Below are positions 42,839 through 52,414 of a DNA stretch of 58,388 nt, piece by piece. Numbering within the stretch: position 1 is the stretch's first letter; each line of letters opens with the position of its first letter. The stretch is from assembly GCA_017431685.1 (NCBI GenBank), contig JAFRKO010000048.1:1-58388 (forward strand), given 5' to 3'. The notes below the pieces were generated by a model that saw only the letters and a program-made list of their open reading frames with translations, was not told the DNA's origin and did no database searches. A program made the position numbers and the translations under genes. The stretch is from Mogibacterium sp. (GTDB taxonomy: Bacteria > Bacillota > Clostridia > Peptostreptococcales > Anaerovoracaceae).

Positions 42839-44422
42839 TTAGATTTCAAGCAGCTTTGAGTACTCAGCCAGAGCGCCGTCCGTTTCGTGAGCAAGTACCT
42901 TTTTAGCCAGTACTTTACCAAGCTGTACGCCTTCCTGATCGAAGCTGTTGAGATTCCACAGGAAGCCCTGGAACATGATCTTGTTCTCGAAGTGGGCGAG
43001 AAGAGCGCCGAGGCTCTCAGGTGTCAGCTTATCACCGATGATTATGCTAGATGGTCTGCCGCCTTCAAAGTTCTTGTTGAGATTCTCATCCTCTTTACCG
43101 CAGGCAAAGGCTACTATCTGCGCAGCAACGTTTGCCTCGAGTTTCTTCTGGCTTGTGCTTCCCTGAATAACAACATCTTTTCCGGTCTGGTTCTCTTTGA
43201 AACCAATGAACTGCAGAGGAACGATAGTCTTGCCCTGATGCAGCAGCTGATAGAATGAGTGCTGACCGTTGGTACCAGGCTCTCCGAAAATCACCGGACC
43301 TGTCACATAGTTTACAGGTTCTCCGAAGCGGTTGACGGACTTTCCGTTGGATTCCATGTCAGCCTGCTGGAGGTGGGCAGGGAATCTCGCAAGTGCCTGT
43401 GCGTAAGGAAGTACAGCAGTGCTCTCATATCCAAGAACGTTTCTCTCGTATACGCCGATCAGCGCATCAAGCATGGCAGCATTTGACATAGGATCAGCCT
43501 GAGCAGCCAGCCTGTCAGCCTCTGCCGCTCCCTTAAGGATTGCATCGAATACATCAGAACCGAGGGAGAGAGACAGAACGGCTCCGCCTACAGCAGATGT
43601 CGAGGAATATCTTCCGCCGATATAGTCATCCATGAAGAATGCGGCAAGATAGTCACTGCTCTTTGCAAGCGGGGATGTCTCGCTGGTTACTGCTATCATG
43701 TGCTTTGACGGATCAAGTCCCAGAGAAACAAGAGCGTCCTTTACAAATGCCTCATTAGTAAGAGTCTCGAGGGTAGTTCCTGACTTTGAGACCAGAATGA
43801 ACAGTGAGTGAGCCACGTCAATGGCATCGAGAACGCTTACCGCGTCATCCGGATCGACATTGCTTATGAATTTAGCGTCCATCAGCAGTTTTCCGTTGGC
43901 GCGTGCCCAGTTCTCAAGTGCGATATACAGTGCGCGAGGTCCGAGATCGCTGCCGCCTATTCCTATCTGAACAACAGTAGTGAATTTTTCACCATCAGCA
44001 TTGCAGATCTCACCGGCATGAACTTTTGCGGCAAAGTCAGCGATTTTCTCCTGTACACCTGTATAAAAAGCTCTCTTGTCTGTGCCGTCTGCGATGACAT
44101 CGTCACCAAGCTGACCTCGTGTGAGGTGGTGGAGAACCAGTCTTTTTTCGCCTGTGTTGATCATGGCTCCGTTATAAAGTTCTCTGAACTTGCCCTCAAG
44201 GTCTGACTCTTTGGCAAGAGCAGCGAGCATTTCGAGAACTTTTTCATCAACCTGCTTCGCAGCATAGTTATATGTAAGTCCGCATGCCATAGGCACAGAA
44301 TAATTCTTAACACGTTCTGCGCCGGAATCGCCTGTCATTGCCTTTTTAAGATCAACTCTGTGATTCGATTCCATTAGAACTTTGTATGCTTCAAGGGTAT
44401 CAAGGTTTTTCCATTCTGCCAT
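42839..44422 (-). CDS. pgi: Glucose-6-phosphate isomerase
   Basis: 527 residues, full length for the long bacterial form. Converts glucose-6-P and fructose-6-P in glycolysis/gluconeogenesis. Signatures: GIGGSDLGPRALYIAL, SIS-domain ILVSKSGTTLETLTNEA, GGRYSSTSAVGG, and GEPGTNGQHSFYQLLHQG with the catalytic His. GAGGAGGAT precedes the ATG. It stands alone, convergent with galM, which supplies the preferred glucose anomer. Confidence 0.96.
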   Translation of the reverse strand: MAEWKNLDTLEAYKVLMESNHRVDLKKAMTGDSGAERVKNYSVPMACGLTYNYAAKQVDEKVLEMLAALAKESDLEGKFRELYNGAMINTGEKRLVLHHLTRGQLGDDVIADGTDKRAFYTGVQEKIADFAAKVHAGEICNADGEKFTTVVQIGIGGSDLGPRALYIALENWARANGKLLMDAKFISNVDPDDAVSVLDAIDVAHSLFILVSKSGTTLETLTNEAFVKDALVSLGLDPSKHMIAVTSETSPLAKSSDYLAAFFMDDYIGGRYSSTSAVGGAVLSLSLGSDVFDAILKGAAEADRLAAQADPMSNAAMLDALIGVYERNVLGYESTAVLPYAQALARFPAHLQQADMESNGKSVNRFGEPVNYVTGPVIFGEPGTNGQHSFYQLLHQGKTIVPLQFIGFKENQTGKDVVIQGSTSQKKLEANVAAQIVAFACGKEDENLNKNFEGGRPSSIIIGDKLTPESLGALLAHFENKIMFQGFLWNLNSFDQEGVQLGKVLAKKVLAHETDGALAEYSKLLEI

Positions 44423-44699
44423 TTCTGTATCCTCCTCTGATGAGTGGTTTTGCGGGGATCCGATGATGCCCGCTGCAATTCTTTATCAGCTTTAGTTTAC
44501 ATTAAAAACAGCTGCATGTAACGCAAAAAATGGTCGGATATCGGATAATTTTAGAACTTAAATGAAAGTTGAGATGTATATCAAACAGTTGTAAAATATT
44601 TTACTGTGATGGAGCAGTGACAGAGACCTGCAACGGGCTTCGGTACAGCTGAATCACCCCTAAATACATCAGAAATAATGGATAAAGGAATAGTATGAG

Positions 44700-46469
44700 A
44701 TGAAGAAAGAAATCGTTGAGTTAAGAAAAATCATGGCAGAGGAGGGCATAGACGCATACTTTGTGCCTTCAGGTGATTTTCACGGATCCGAATACGTTAA
44801 CGAGTTTTTCAGAACACGCGAGTTTCTGAGCGGATTTACCGGGTCTGCCGGAGAACTCCTTGTAACCGCAGACGGAGCATGGCTCTGGACAGACGGCAGA
44901 TATTTTCTGCAAGCTGCCAAACAGCTTGAGGGGAGTGGTATAGAACTCATGAAAATGGGTGAGGAAGGAGTACCTTCAATCGGAGACTTCATCCAGCAGC
45001 TCGTTGATTCCGCAGATCATGATTATAATATAGGCTTCGATGGAAGGGTGGTCTCATCGAAATTCAGCAAAGCGCTTAAGGAGAGATTCAGCAGTTCAGG
45101 TAAAAAAGTCAGCTTCAGCATAGAAAAAGATCTCGGCGGTGAAGTGTGGAAAGACCGTCCGCAGATCAGACCGAGCAAAGTGTGGGAGCTTCCTGTCAGT
45201 TCTGCAGGCATAGATACAGCAGATAAGATAAAAGCTGTAAGGGCTGAGATGAAGTCGAAGAATACTGATCACCTTCTTGTTACAGATCTTATGGAATCGG
45301 CGTGGCTTCTCAACCTGCGTGCAGATGATATCCTATACACACCGGTATTCTTTTCGTTCATACTTCTGACTCAGGACACGGTAAATCTTTACGTGATGGA
45401 TGGCACTCTGGCGGACGGGCTGCCTGAAAGGCTGTCTTTTGTTGAAGTAAAAGCTTATGATGACATTTATAAAGATATATCAGCTCTTCCTGCCGGCAGC
45501 ACACTGTGGCTCGACCCTGTTACGTGCAATTGTGCTTTATATGATTCCGTGCCTGATGGAGTCAGTATCCATGAGGCTCTGACACCTCCGGCTCTTATGA
45601 AGATAATCAAAAACGAGGCTGAGATAAAGGGAATGAGGCGTGCTCATGTGCTCGACGGAGTTGCTGTAACAAAACTGATCAAATGGCTTAAGGACACATC
45701 GCTGACTTTGCCTAAAACAGAACTCAGCGTCTCTGCCAAACTTAAGGAACTGAGACTTAGCAATAAAGAGTGCTTCGATCTTTCATTTGAGACTATAGCC
45801 GGATACGGTCCTAACGGTGCCATCATCCATTACGAGCCTACACCTGAGACTGATGCGGAGGTAAAGCCTGAAGGCTTCCTGCTTGTGGACTCCGGGGGAC
45901 AGTATACGGGTGGAACAACGGATATAACAAGGACGATAGCTCTTGGCCCGCTTACCGAAGAAATGAAGACTGATTACACCTATGTACTTAAGGCACACTT
46001 GGTAATGGCCATGTTCAGACTGGCCCCTGACATGAACAGCTGCGAGATAGATAAGGCTGTAAGGGCAGAAATGAATACTGCTGGACTGGGCTTCAACCAC
46101 GGCCTTTCACACGGCGTAGGCCATGTTCTCAGTGTTCACGAGGGGCCAAGCGGAATAAAGAAGGATGATTCATCCTACCCGGTAAAAGCCGGCATGATAA
46201 TGTCGAACGAACCGGGCGTATATATCGAAGGCGGCTTCGGCGTAAGGATAGAAAACATGGTAGTCTTCAAAAATGACGGAGAAGGATTTATTGTAAACGA
46301 ACCTCTGACATGCGTTCCTTATGAAAGGGAAGCTATAAAAAAAGAGCTTCTCACAGATGAACAGCTCCGTTATGTCAATGAATATCATAAGTGGGTGAGA
46401 GAAACGCTCACTCCGCTGCTTGATGATGAGACTGCGTCCTGGCTGGCAGCTGAAACAGCGGAATTATAG
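44700..46469 (+). CDS. M24 family Xaa-Pro aminopeptidase
   Basis: 589 residues, the long three-domain form. Two N-terminal creatinase-like domains (DAYFVPSGDFHGSEYVNEFF; WLWTDGRYFLQAAKQL) precede the pita-bread catalytic domain. The metal ligands are recognisable in LLVDSGGQYTGGTTDITRT (two Asp), LSHGVGHVLSVHEGP (His), MSNEPGVYIEGGFG and RIENMVV (Glu). It releases N-terminal residues before proline, and so would feed amino-acid fermentation. AAAGGA precedes the ATG at 44700; the ATG five bases earlier is out of frame. Confidence 0.93.
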   Translation: MKKEIVELRKIMAEEGIDAYFVPSGDFHGSEYVNEFFRTREFLSGFTGSAGELLVTADGAWLWTDGRYFLQAAKQLEGSGIELMKMGEEGVPSIGDFIQQLVDSADHDYNIGFDGRVVSSKFSKALKERFSSSGKKVSFSIEKDLGGEVWKDRPQIRPSKVWELPVSSAGIDTADKIKAVRAEMKSKNTDHLLVTDLMESAWLLNLRADDILYTPVFFSFILLTQDTVNLYVMDGTLADGLPERLSFVEVKAYDDIYKDISALPAGSTLWLDPVTCNCALYDSVPDGVSIHEALTPPALMKIIKNEAEIKGMRRAHVLDGVAVTKLIKWLKDTSLTLPKTELSVSAKLKELRLSNKECFDLSFETIAGYGPNGAIIHYEPTPETDAEVKPEGFLLVDSGGQYTGGTTDITRTIALGPLTEEMKTDYTYVLKAHLVMAMFRLAPDMNSCEIDKAVRAEMNTAGLGFNHGLSHGVGHVLSVHEGPSGIKKDDSSYPVKAGMIMSNEPGVYIEGGFGVRIENMVVFKNDGEGFIVNEPLTCVPYEREAIKKELLTDEQLRYVNEYHKWVRETLTPLLDDETASWLAAETAEL

Positions 46470-46481
46470 ATATGGAAAAAC

Positions 46482-46519
46482 AAAAGCGCTTCCGGATTTA
46501 TGAACCGGAAGCGTATTTT
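46482..46519. terminator. Bidirectional terminator
   Basis: Arms CGCTTCCGG (46485-46493) and CCGGAAGCG (46503-46511), with A residues on the left and TATTTTTATT on the right; it serves the convergent M24 and S66 genes. Confidence 0.8.
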
Positions 46520-47544
46520 TATTGCAGCTCCATGCTCAGCTCAGCATATCCGTCCTCGAACTCCAGATGCCCGATAGAACCGTTTATTATAGTGAACGAT
46601 GGCTTTGTATGTCCTATATCCGCATTCCAGATGAGAGGCAAATCCATATCACCGAATACTCTTTCGAGCTGCTCCAGATAGTCTTCATCACTGGCGTCTC
46701 CGGTAAAGCATGTGCGGCCGATGATCACAGCTTTTGCATACTCGAATAAGCCCATCTGTTTCAGTCTGTTCATGGAATACATGAGTCCCATAGGTGTGAG
46801 CTCGAAATTGTCGAAAAACCAGATAAGACCGTCGCTTTTGTACCTTTCAGCGAATCCATGAAGGTCGATATACGGTGTGCCTATCACCTCGTCTATGACA
46901 TCGATACAACCGCCAATAAGTCTTCCTGTCACGTCAAGCTCGCTTTCTTCATTGAGCTCATACTCCTTCGGATTTCCTCTGAACAGAAGCCATTCAACAG
47001 GTGCATCCATATCGTACTCCTCAGTCTCTTCGTTGAAGCCTGTAGAATTGTAAAGCTCATATGAGTGCTGGACCGGCATCTCGCCGAAGATGACCGAAAG
47101 GGCGTTGAACTGGAATTCGTGGAGAGGTCTCCAGTCCCATGCTCCGGCATTTACACCGTAAATGGTGGCTATATCGAAAACTGTGGTGAGCAGCATCTGA
47201 ATGGCAGTCGGATCGGAATACCCGGCGAACCATTTGGGATGACTCTTTACAAGCTCCCAGTCGATATATGGAAGCATTTCAACTGTATAGTCTCCACCCG
47301 AAGCGCAGAATACCATATCTATATCATCATCTGCAAACAGCTCATTGAACTCATTGCCGCGCACATCTGCAGGAGCGGAAGGGCAGTCTTCGCTCCTTAC
47401 ACTTTCCGTTTCACACGGTATAAGACCTGTTTGCTCGAGTATATCAAGAGACATATCGAAAAAGTCGAGCTTGCATCCGACACCGGCGCTTGGTGCACAT
47501 ATGCCTATATAAGAGCCTTCATTTGGAAATTCAGGGTAGATCAT
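46519..47544 (-). CDS. S66 family peptidase (LD-carboxypeptidase/MccF-like)
   Basis: 341 residues. Serine peptidase of the LD-carboxypeptidase family. YIGICAPSAGVG is at the N-terminus, CASGGDYTVEMLPYIDW follows, the nucleophile is in WFAGYSDPTAI, and the C-terminal histidine is in NADIGHTKPSF. The length and the tryptophan-rich loop resemble MccF-like members more than the murein LdcA. The substrate is unknown: murein tetrapeptides or a peptide-nucleotide toxin are both possible. No signal peptide is evident, so it acts in the cytosol. It stands alone. Confidence 0.87.
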   Translation of the reverse strand: MIYPEFPNEGSYIGICAPSAGVGCKLDFFDMSLDILEQTGLIPCETESVRSEDCPSAPADVRGNEFNELFADDDIDMVFCASGGDYTVEMLPYIDWELVKSHPKWFAGYSDPTAIQMLLTTVFDIATIYGVNAGAWDWRPLHEFQFNALSVIFGEMPVQHSYELYNSTGFNEETEEYDMDAPVEWLLFRGNPKEYELNEESELDVTGRLIGGCIDVIDEVIGTPYIDLHGFAERYKSDGLIWFFDNFELTPMGLMYSMNRLKQMGLFEYAKAVIIGRTCFTGDASDEDYLEQLERVFGDMDLPLIWNADIGHTKPSFTIINGSIGHLEFEDGYAELSMELQ

Positions 47545-47937
47545 TAAATAATTCTCCGTTTCTGATGTGATTTATTGGGCTAAGCCTTGTCAATTATAGC
47601 ACGATTGGTCTTTTCGGAAATAAAAAACATCAATACTTTATCTTTTGAAATAAGGGCTTTAGATAGTGGATTAATTCAATCTATAAAAGACTCTTCAAAT
47701 AACTGTCATCTGGAACAAAACCTGCAAGTGGCATGAAGTGAAACTTAATACAAAACAATTTATACAAATAACCACTAAACGTTTTGCGATTAATAAACAA
47801 AGTTTCAGATTGCCAGAATTATAACAATAATGTAAAATAAATCTGAATGGAGGAATAGCTGTAATTATTGGAATTTCAAGCATTAATCCCCATTAAGTTT
47901 GTAGGAATTAGAAGAGTTTTAAAGGAGGCACTAGCAG
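47545..47937 (+). promoter_or_regulatory. Intergenic region with the hydrogenase promoter
   Basis: 393 bases, AT-rich. TTGCCA (47810-47815), 17 bases, TAAAAT (47833-47838) is a good promoter for the hydrogenase operon, with start near 47845 and a leader of about 90 bases ending in AAAGGAGGC. I see no operator palindrome, RNA gene or further coding sequence in 47545-47809. Confidence 0.6.
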
Positions 47938-48426
47938 ATGAAAGTATCGAGCGTTCCTTTCAAGGGAACTAAAGATCAGGAAGCCAAACTGCTCGAAGTG
48001 ATCGCCAAGTACAAAGGCCAGAAGGGAGCACTGATGCCTATCATGCAGGAGGCACAGAATATCTACGGATATCTTCCTTACCAGGTACAGAAGATCATTT
48101 CCGATGAGACAGGTATTCCTATCGAAAAGATTTACGGTGTAGCTACTTTCTATGCGCAGTTCTCGATGTCGCCTAAGGGCAAGTATATCGTATCGGTATG
48201 TCTCGGTACTGCTTGCTATGTTAAGGGCGCTGGCAAGGTTCTCGAGGAAGTCGAGGCTAAGCTTGGAATCGGCGACGGCGAATGCACCCCTGACGGCAAG
48301 TTCTCTCTTGAGGTTTGCCGCTGCGTAGGCGCATGCGGACTGGCACCTGTTATGATCGTTGCAGGAGATGTATATGGTAAGATGACCCCTGACAGAGTCG
48401 GCGGCATCCTTGCGAAATACGAATAA
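47938..48426 (+). CDS. hydC: Hydrogenase subunit HydC (NuoE-like, [2Fe-2S])
   Basis: 162 residues. Thioredoxin-fold [2Fe-2S] protein of the NuoE family; small subunit of the trimeric NAD(H)/ferredoxin-linked [FeFe] hydrogenase. Cluster cysteines are in SVCLGTACYVKGA and CRCVGACGLAPVM. The N-terminal helical LMPIMQEAQNIYGYLP segment is typical. It is first in a three-gene operon with hydB and hydA. AAAGGAGGC precedes the ATG. Confidence 0.93.
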   Translation: MKVSSVPFKGTKDQEAKLLEVIAKYKGQKGALMPIMQEAQNIYGYLPYQVQKIISDETGIPIEKIYGVATFYAQFSMSPKGKYIVSVCLGTACYVKGAGKVLEEVEAKLGIGDGECTPDGKFSLEVCRCVGACGLAPVMIVAGDVYGKMTPDRVGGILAKYE

Positions 48427-48446
48427 CGCATAATGGAGGGCAAGTC

Positions 48447-50324
48447 ATGAAAACACTGCAAGAATTAAAAGACATTAAGGCGGCAAAGGGCGGTCAGGTC
48501 GATATCAGATTCAATCCTGACACTGCTGAAGAAGCCGTAAAAACCTACGTCCTCGTATGCGGAGGTACCGGCTGCCAGTCAAACCACAGCGTTGAGGTCA
48601 TGGACGAACTCAACAGCCTGATCGACGCTGCCGGCAAGAAAGACGAGATCCAGGTAATCCAGACAGGCTGCCAGGGACTCTGCGCTAAGGGACCTATCAT
48701 GGTAGTCCATCCGGGTAACGTTTTCTATCAGGAAGTAAAGCCTGATATGGTAGAGCGCATCTTCAATGAGCATATCCTCGGCGGAACACCTGTTGACGAA
48801 TATCTCATGGTAGAAGAGCTCCCTAATGGTGAGAAGATCCATTACGTTGATTCTCCGTTCTATAAAGATCAGCTGAGAATGGCTCTCCGCAACTGCGGAA
48901 AGATCGACCCTGAAGATATCGATGAGTACATCGCGAGAGACGGATATCAGGCTCTTGCAAAGGCTCTTCTGGAGATGACTCCGGACGATGTTATCAAGGA
49001 AGTCGTTGATTCGGGACTCAGAGGCCGTGGAGGCGGCGGATTCCCGACGGGAAAGAAGTGGATGTTCGCATCCGCTAACAGAGGAAAAGTCCAGAAGTTT
49101 GTAGCCTGCAACGCTGACGAAGGCGACCCGGGCGCATTCATGGACAGATCCATCCTTGAGGGTGACCCTCATTCAGTACTCGAAGCTATGGCTATCGCCG
49201 GATATGCTATCGGCGCTAACCAGGGCTACATCTACGTAAGAGCTGAGTATCCTATCGCTGTCGACAGACTGAAGATCGCTCTCGATCAGGCCAGAGACTA
49301 TGGCGTGCTCGGAAAGAACATCTTCGGTTCGGGATTCGACTTCGATGTAGACCTCAGACTCGGCGCCGGAGCGTTCGTATGCGGCGAAGAAACAGCTCTG
49401 ATGACCTCCATCGAGGGTAACAGAGGTGAGCCTCGTCCTCGTCCTCCATTCCCTGCTGTAAAAGGTCTGTTCGCTCAGCCGACAGTACTCAACAACGTTG
49501 AGACTTACGCAAACATCCCACAGATCATCCTCAACGGTGCAAGCTGGTTCAACCAGTACGGCACAGAGACATCAAAGGGAACAAAAGTATTCGCTCTCGG
49601 CGGCAAGGTCAACAACACAGGTCTCGTAGAGGTTCCTATGGGAGCTACTTTGAGACAGGTAGTAGAAGAGATCGGCGGCGGAGTTCCTAACGGAAAGAAG
49701 TTCAAGGCTGCTCAGACAGGCGGACCTTCCGGCGGATGCATCCCTGCTAAATCATATGATGTTCCTATCGACTACGAGTCACTCAAGGCTATCGGTTCCA
49801 TGATGGGATCAGGCGGAATGATCGTACTCGACGAGGACAACTGCATGGTAGATATCGCTAAGTTCTACCTCGGATTCACAGTAAGCGAATCCTGCGGAAA
49901 GTGCACACCATGCCGTATCGGTACAAAGCGCATGCTCGAGATCCTCGAGAAGATCTCAGCAGGCAGAGGCGAGATCGAAGATCTCGATAAACTCGATGAA
50001 CTGGCTCACTACATCCAGGCTAACGCTCTCTGCGGACTTGGACAGACAGCTCCGAACCCGATCCTCTCGACAATCGAGCACTTCAGAGATGAGTATGAAG
50101 CACACATCATCGACAAGAGATGTCCTGCAGGCGTCTGCAAGGCACTGCTCAACTACGTGATCGATCCAGAGAAGTGCAAGGGCTGCACAAAGTGTGCCCG
50201 CAACTGCCCGGTCGGCGCTATCACAGGCGCTGTCAAGCAGCCACACGTTATTGATCCGGCTAAATGCATCAAGTGCGGTGCCTGCATGGAGAACTGCGCA
50301 TTCGGTGCAATAAGCAGAAAGTAA
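48447..50324 (+). CDS. hydB: Hydrogenase subunit HydB (NuoF-like, FMN/NADH-binding)
   Basis: 625 residues. NADH-oxidising and flavin subunit where electron bifurcation takes place. N-terminal [2Fe-2S] thioredoxin-like domain (CGGTGCQSNHS, TGCQGLCAKGP), then the NuoF core with the glycine-rich NADH/FMN sites GLRGRGGGGFPTGKKW and GAGAFVCGEETALM, the [4Fe-4S] motif SCGKCTPCRIGTKRM, and a C-terminal 2x[4Fe-4S] ferredoxin domain (CKGCTKCARNCPVGAI; CIKCGACMENCAFGA). Length and order match bifurcating HydB. GGAGGGCAAG precedes the start. Confidence 0.95.
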   Translation: MKTLQELKDIKAAKGGQVDIRFNPDTAEEAVKTYVLVCGGTGCQSNHSVEVMDELNSLIDAAGKKDEIQVIQTGCQGLCAKGPIMVVHPGNVFYQEVKPDMVERIFNEHILGGTPVDEYLMVEELPNGEKIHYVDSPFYKDQLRMALRNCGKIDPEDIDEYIARDGYQALAKALLEMTPDDVIKEVVDSGLRGRGGGGFPTGKKWMFASANRGKVQKFVACNADEGDPGAFMDRSILEGDPHSVLEAMAIAGYAIGANQGYIYVRAEYPIAVDRLKIALDQARDYGVLGKNIFGSGFDFDVDLRLGAGAFVCGEETALMTSIEGNRGEPRPRPPFPAVKGLFAQPTVLNNVETYANIPQIILNGASWFNQYGTETSKGTKVFALGGKVNNTGLVEVPMGATLRQVVEEIGGGVPNGKKFKAAQTGGPSGGCIPAKSYDVPIDYESLKAIGSMMGSGGMIVLDEDNCMVDIAKFYLGFTVSESCGKCTPCRIGTKRMLEILEKISAGRGEIEDLDKLDELAHYIQANALCGLGQTAPNPILSTIEHFRDEYEAHIIDKRCPAGVCKALLNYVIDPEKCKGCTKCARNCPVGAITGAVKQPHVIDPAKCIKCGACMENCAFGAISRK

Positions 50325-50339
50325 GGGGAGGTGAACACA

Positions 50340-52100
50340 ATGGCAGATATCAAAGTAACAGTTGATAATATTACTGTAACTGTTCCGGAAGGTTCCACCC
50401 TGCTGGATGCAGCTCATAAGGCGGGCATCGACGTTCCTACACTGTGCTATCTGAGAGGTATCAATGAGATCGGTGCCTGCAGAATGTGCGTTTGTGAGGT
50501 AGTTGGAGCTAGAGCTCTTGTCGCTGCCTGCGTATACCCATGCACAGACGGTATGGTAGCATATACCAATACCGAGAAAATCAAAGACTACAGACGTAAA
50601 ACTCTTCAGCTGATACTGTCCGATCACGATCAGGACTGCCTCGGTTGCGTAAGATCCACAGACTGCGAACTTCAGGCTCTCTGCAAACGCTATGGCGTTG
50701 AGAAGACTGACTACTATGCAGGTGTTAAGAATGAATTTGCAATCGATGCTTCTTCGGCTTCGATAGTAAGAGACAACAACAAGTGCATCCTCTGCAGAAG
50801 ATGTACAGCTGCATGCGAGAAGTATCAGAGCATCGGCGTTATCGGCGCAAATGACAGAGGATTCGCTACTCATATCGGCAGCGCGTTCGAGCTTCCTCTC
50901 GCAGAGACAAGCTGCGTAAACTGCGGACAGTGCATCGTTGCATGCCCGGTTGGCGCTCTGCATGAGGTAGATGCTACTCAGGCTGTAAAGGCTGCTCTCG
51001 CAGATCCTTCGAAGACAGTAGTCGTTCAGGCTGCTCCTTCAGTCAGAGTCGGACTTGGTGAATGCTTCGGTATGCCTATCGGCGCTGAGGTAGAGGGCAA
51101 GATGGCTGCAGGCATGAGAAGACTCGGATTCGATGCTGTATTCGACACCAACTTCTCGGCCGACCTCACTATCGTTGAGGAAGCCAACGAGCTCATCGAG
51201 AGAGTTACAAAGGGTGGAGTACTCCCGATGATCACATCCTGCTCACCTGGATGGATCAAGTTCATCGAGCACTACTATCCTGAACTTCTCCCGAACGTTT
51301 CTTCCTGCAAGTCGCCTCAGCAGATGTTCGGCGGCGTAGTCAAGACTTTCTGGGCTGAGAAGAAGGGCATCGATCCTAAGGACATCGTTTCCGTATCGAT
51401 CATGCCATGCACAGCTAAGAAGTTTGAGTGCGGCAGAGACGATCAGTCTGCAGCAGGAGTTCCTGATGTAGATTACGCTCTGACAACAAGAGAACTCGGA
51501 AGACTCATCAACGAGGCCGGCATCGACTTTGTCAACCTGCCTGATGAACCATACGATGATCCTCTGGGCGAGAGCACAGGTGCTGCTGTAATCTTCGGAG
51601 CGACAGGCGGAGTTATGGAAGCTGCTCTCAGAACAGCCGTTGAATGGATCACAGGACAGCAGCTCGGCAAGGATCTGCTCGAGTTCCAGGATGTCCGTGG
51701 CGTTGAAGGTGTAAAAGAAGCATGCTATAAGGTAGGCGACCTCGAAGTAAGCGTTGCCGTAGCTTCCGGACTTGCTAATGCACGTAAAGTACTTGAGATG
51801 GTCAAGTCTGGCGAGAAGAAATACACATTCATCGAAATCATGGCTTGCCCGGGCGGATGCGTAAACGGCGGCGGACAGCCACATGTTCCATCCAAGATCA
51901 AGAACTTCATCGATGTTCGTGAAGTAAGAGCTAAGGGCCTGTACGACCTCGATGCTGCAAGACCTCTGAGAAGATCTCACGAGAATCCAAGCATCAAGGC
52001 AATCTATGATGAGTACTTCGGATCATATGGAAGCCACAAGGCTCATGAAGTTCTGCATACAACTTACGTAGCACGTAAGGTTAATGCAGATCACGAGTAA
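50340..52100 (+). CDS. hydA: [FeFe] hydrogenase catalytic subunit HydA
   Basis: 586 residues. H2-forming/consuming subunit. The N-terminal NuoG-like [2Fe-2S] domain (CYLRGINEIGACRMCVCEV), a His-Cys3 cluster (HDQDCLGCVRSTDCELQALC, split at H..C) and two [4Fe-4S] motifs (CILCRRCTAAC; CVNCGQCIVACPVGAL) precede the H-cluster domain with TSCSPGWIKFIE, MPCTAKKFE and MACPGGCVNGGGQP. This domain set and the hydC-hydB partners indicate the group A3 bifurcating type. I start at ATG 50340, 8 bases after GGGGAGGTG; GTG 50331 lies within that site. Confidence 0.96.
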   Translation: MADIKVTVDNITVTVPEGSTLLDAAHKAGIDVPTLCYLRGINEIGACRMCVCEVVGARALVAACVYPCTDGMVAYTNTEKIKDYRRKTLQLILSDHDQDCLGCVRSTDCELQALCKRYGVEKTDYYAGVKNEFAIDASSASIVRDNNKCILCRRCTAACEKYQSIGVIGANDRGFATHIGSAFELPLAETSCVNCGQCIVACPVGALHEVDATQAVKAALADPSKTVVVQAAPSVRVGLGECFGMPIGAEVEGKMAAGMRRLGFDAVFDTNFSADLTIVEEANELIERVTKGGVLPMITSCSPGWIKFIEHYYPELLPNVSSCKSPQQMFGGVVKTFWAEKKGIDPKDIVSVSIMPCTAKKFECGRDDQSAAGVPDVDYALTTRELGRLINEAGIDFVNLPDEPYDDPLGESTGAAVIFGATGGVMEAALRTAVEWITGQQLGKDLLEFQDVRGVEGVKEACYKVGDLEVSVAVASGLANARKVLEMVKSGEKKYTFIEIMACPGGCVNGGGQPHVPSKIKNFIDVREVRAKGLYDLDAARPLRRSHENPSIKAIYDEYFGSYGSHKAHEVLHTTYVARKVNADHE

Positions 52101-52117
52101 AGCTTGTCTTTTTTGCC

Positions 52118-52244
52118 CACAGCTTTGTCAGCATCGCGGTTCTGCGCTGCTCACTTACTACAGGTAAGCTCCGCTGAATCGTAAGGAATCCACCGCTAGC
52201 GGTACCCCCTTACGATAAACTCGACTGCTTGCTTCCTCGCTGTG
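52118..52244. other. Structured intergenic element after hydA
   Basis: The outer ends CACAGC (52118-52123) and GCTGTG (52239-52244) are complementary. Inside are CTTAC/GTAAG (52154-52168) and ATCGTAAGG (52178-52186) / CCTTACGAT (52208-52216), the latter enclosing the palindrome ACCGCTAGCGGT (52192-52203). No coding sequence is apparent. The nested, closed architecture suggests a non-coding RNA or a small palindromic mobile repeat. The remaining bases to 52414 hold a terminator and the leader of the next gene. Confidence 0.55.
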
Positions 52245-52283
52245 AACGAAAAATCCTACGCTTTACATAATAGCAATAAAAAT

Positions 52284-52317
52284 GAAGCTGCTCCGCGAAA
52301 GCGGGGCAGCTTTTTTT
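52284..52317 (+). terminator. Terminator downstream of hydA
   Basis: Arms AGCTGCTCCGC (52286-52296) and GCGGGGCAGCT (52301-52311, one G-U pair), followed by a run of T to 52317. Confidence 0.88.
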
Positions 52318-52414
52318 CGCTGCCGGTATCTTAGCGTTTAAAAAGGAAGAACGTTATGATACAATTATTTGGCGTCTGGCCAGGGCGCAAATAACTGTCA
52401 CTACGGAGGAAATA

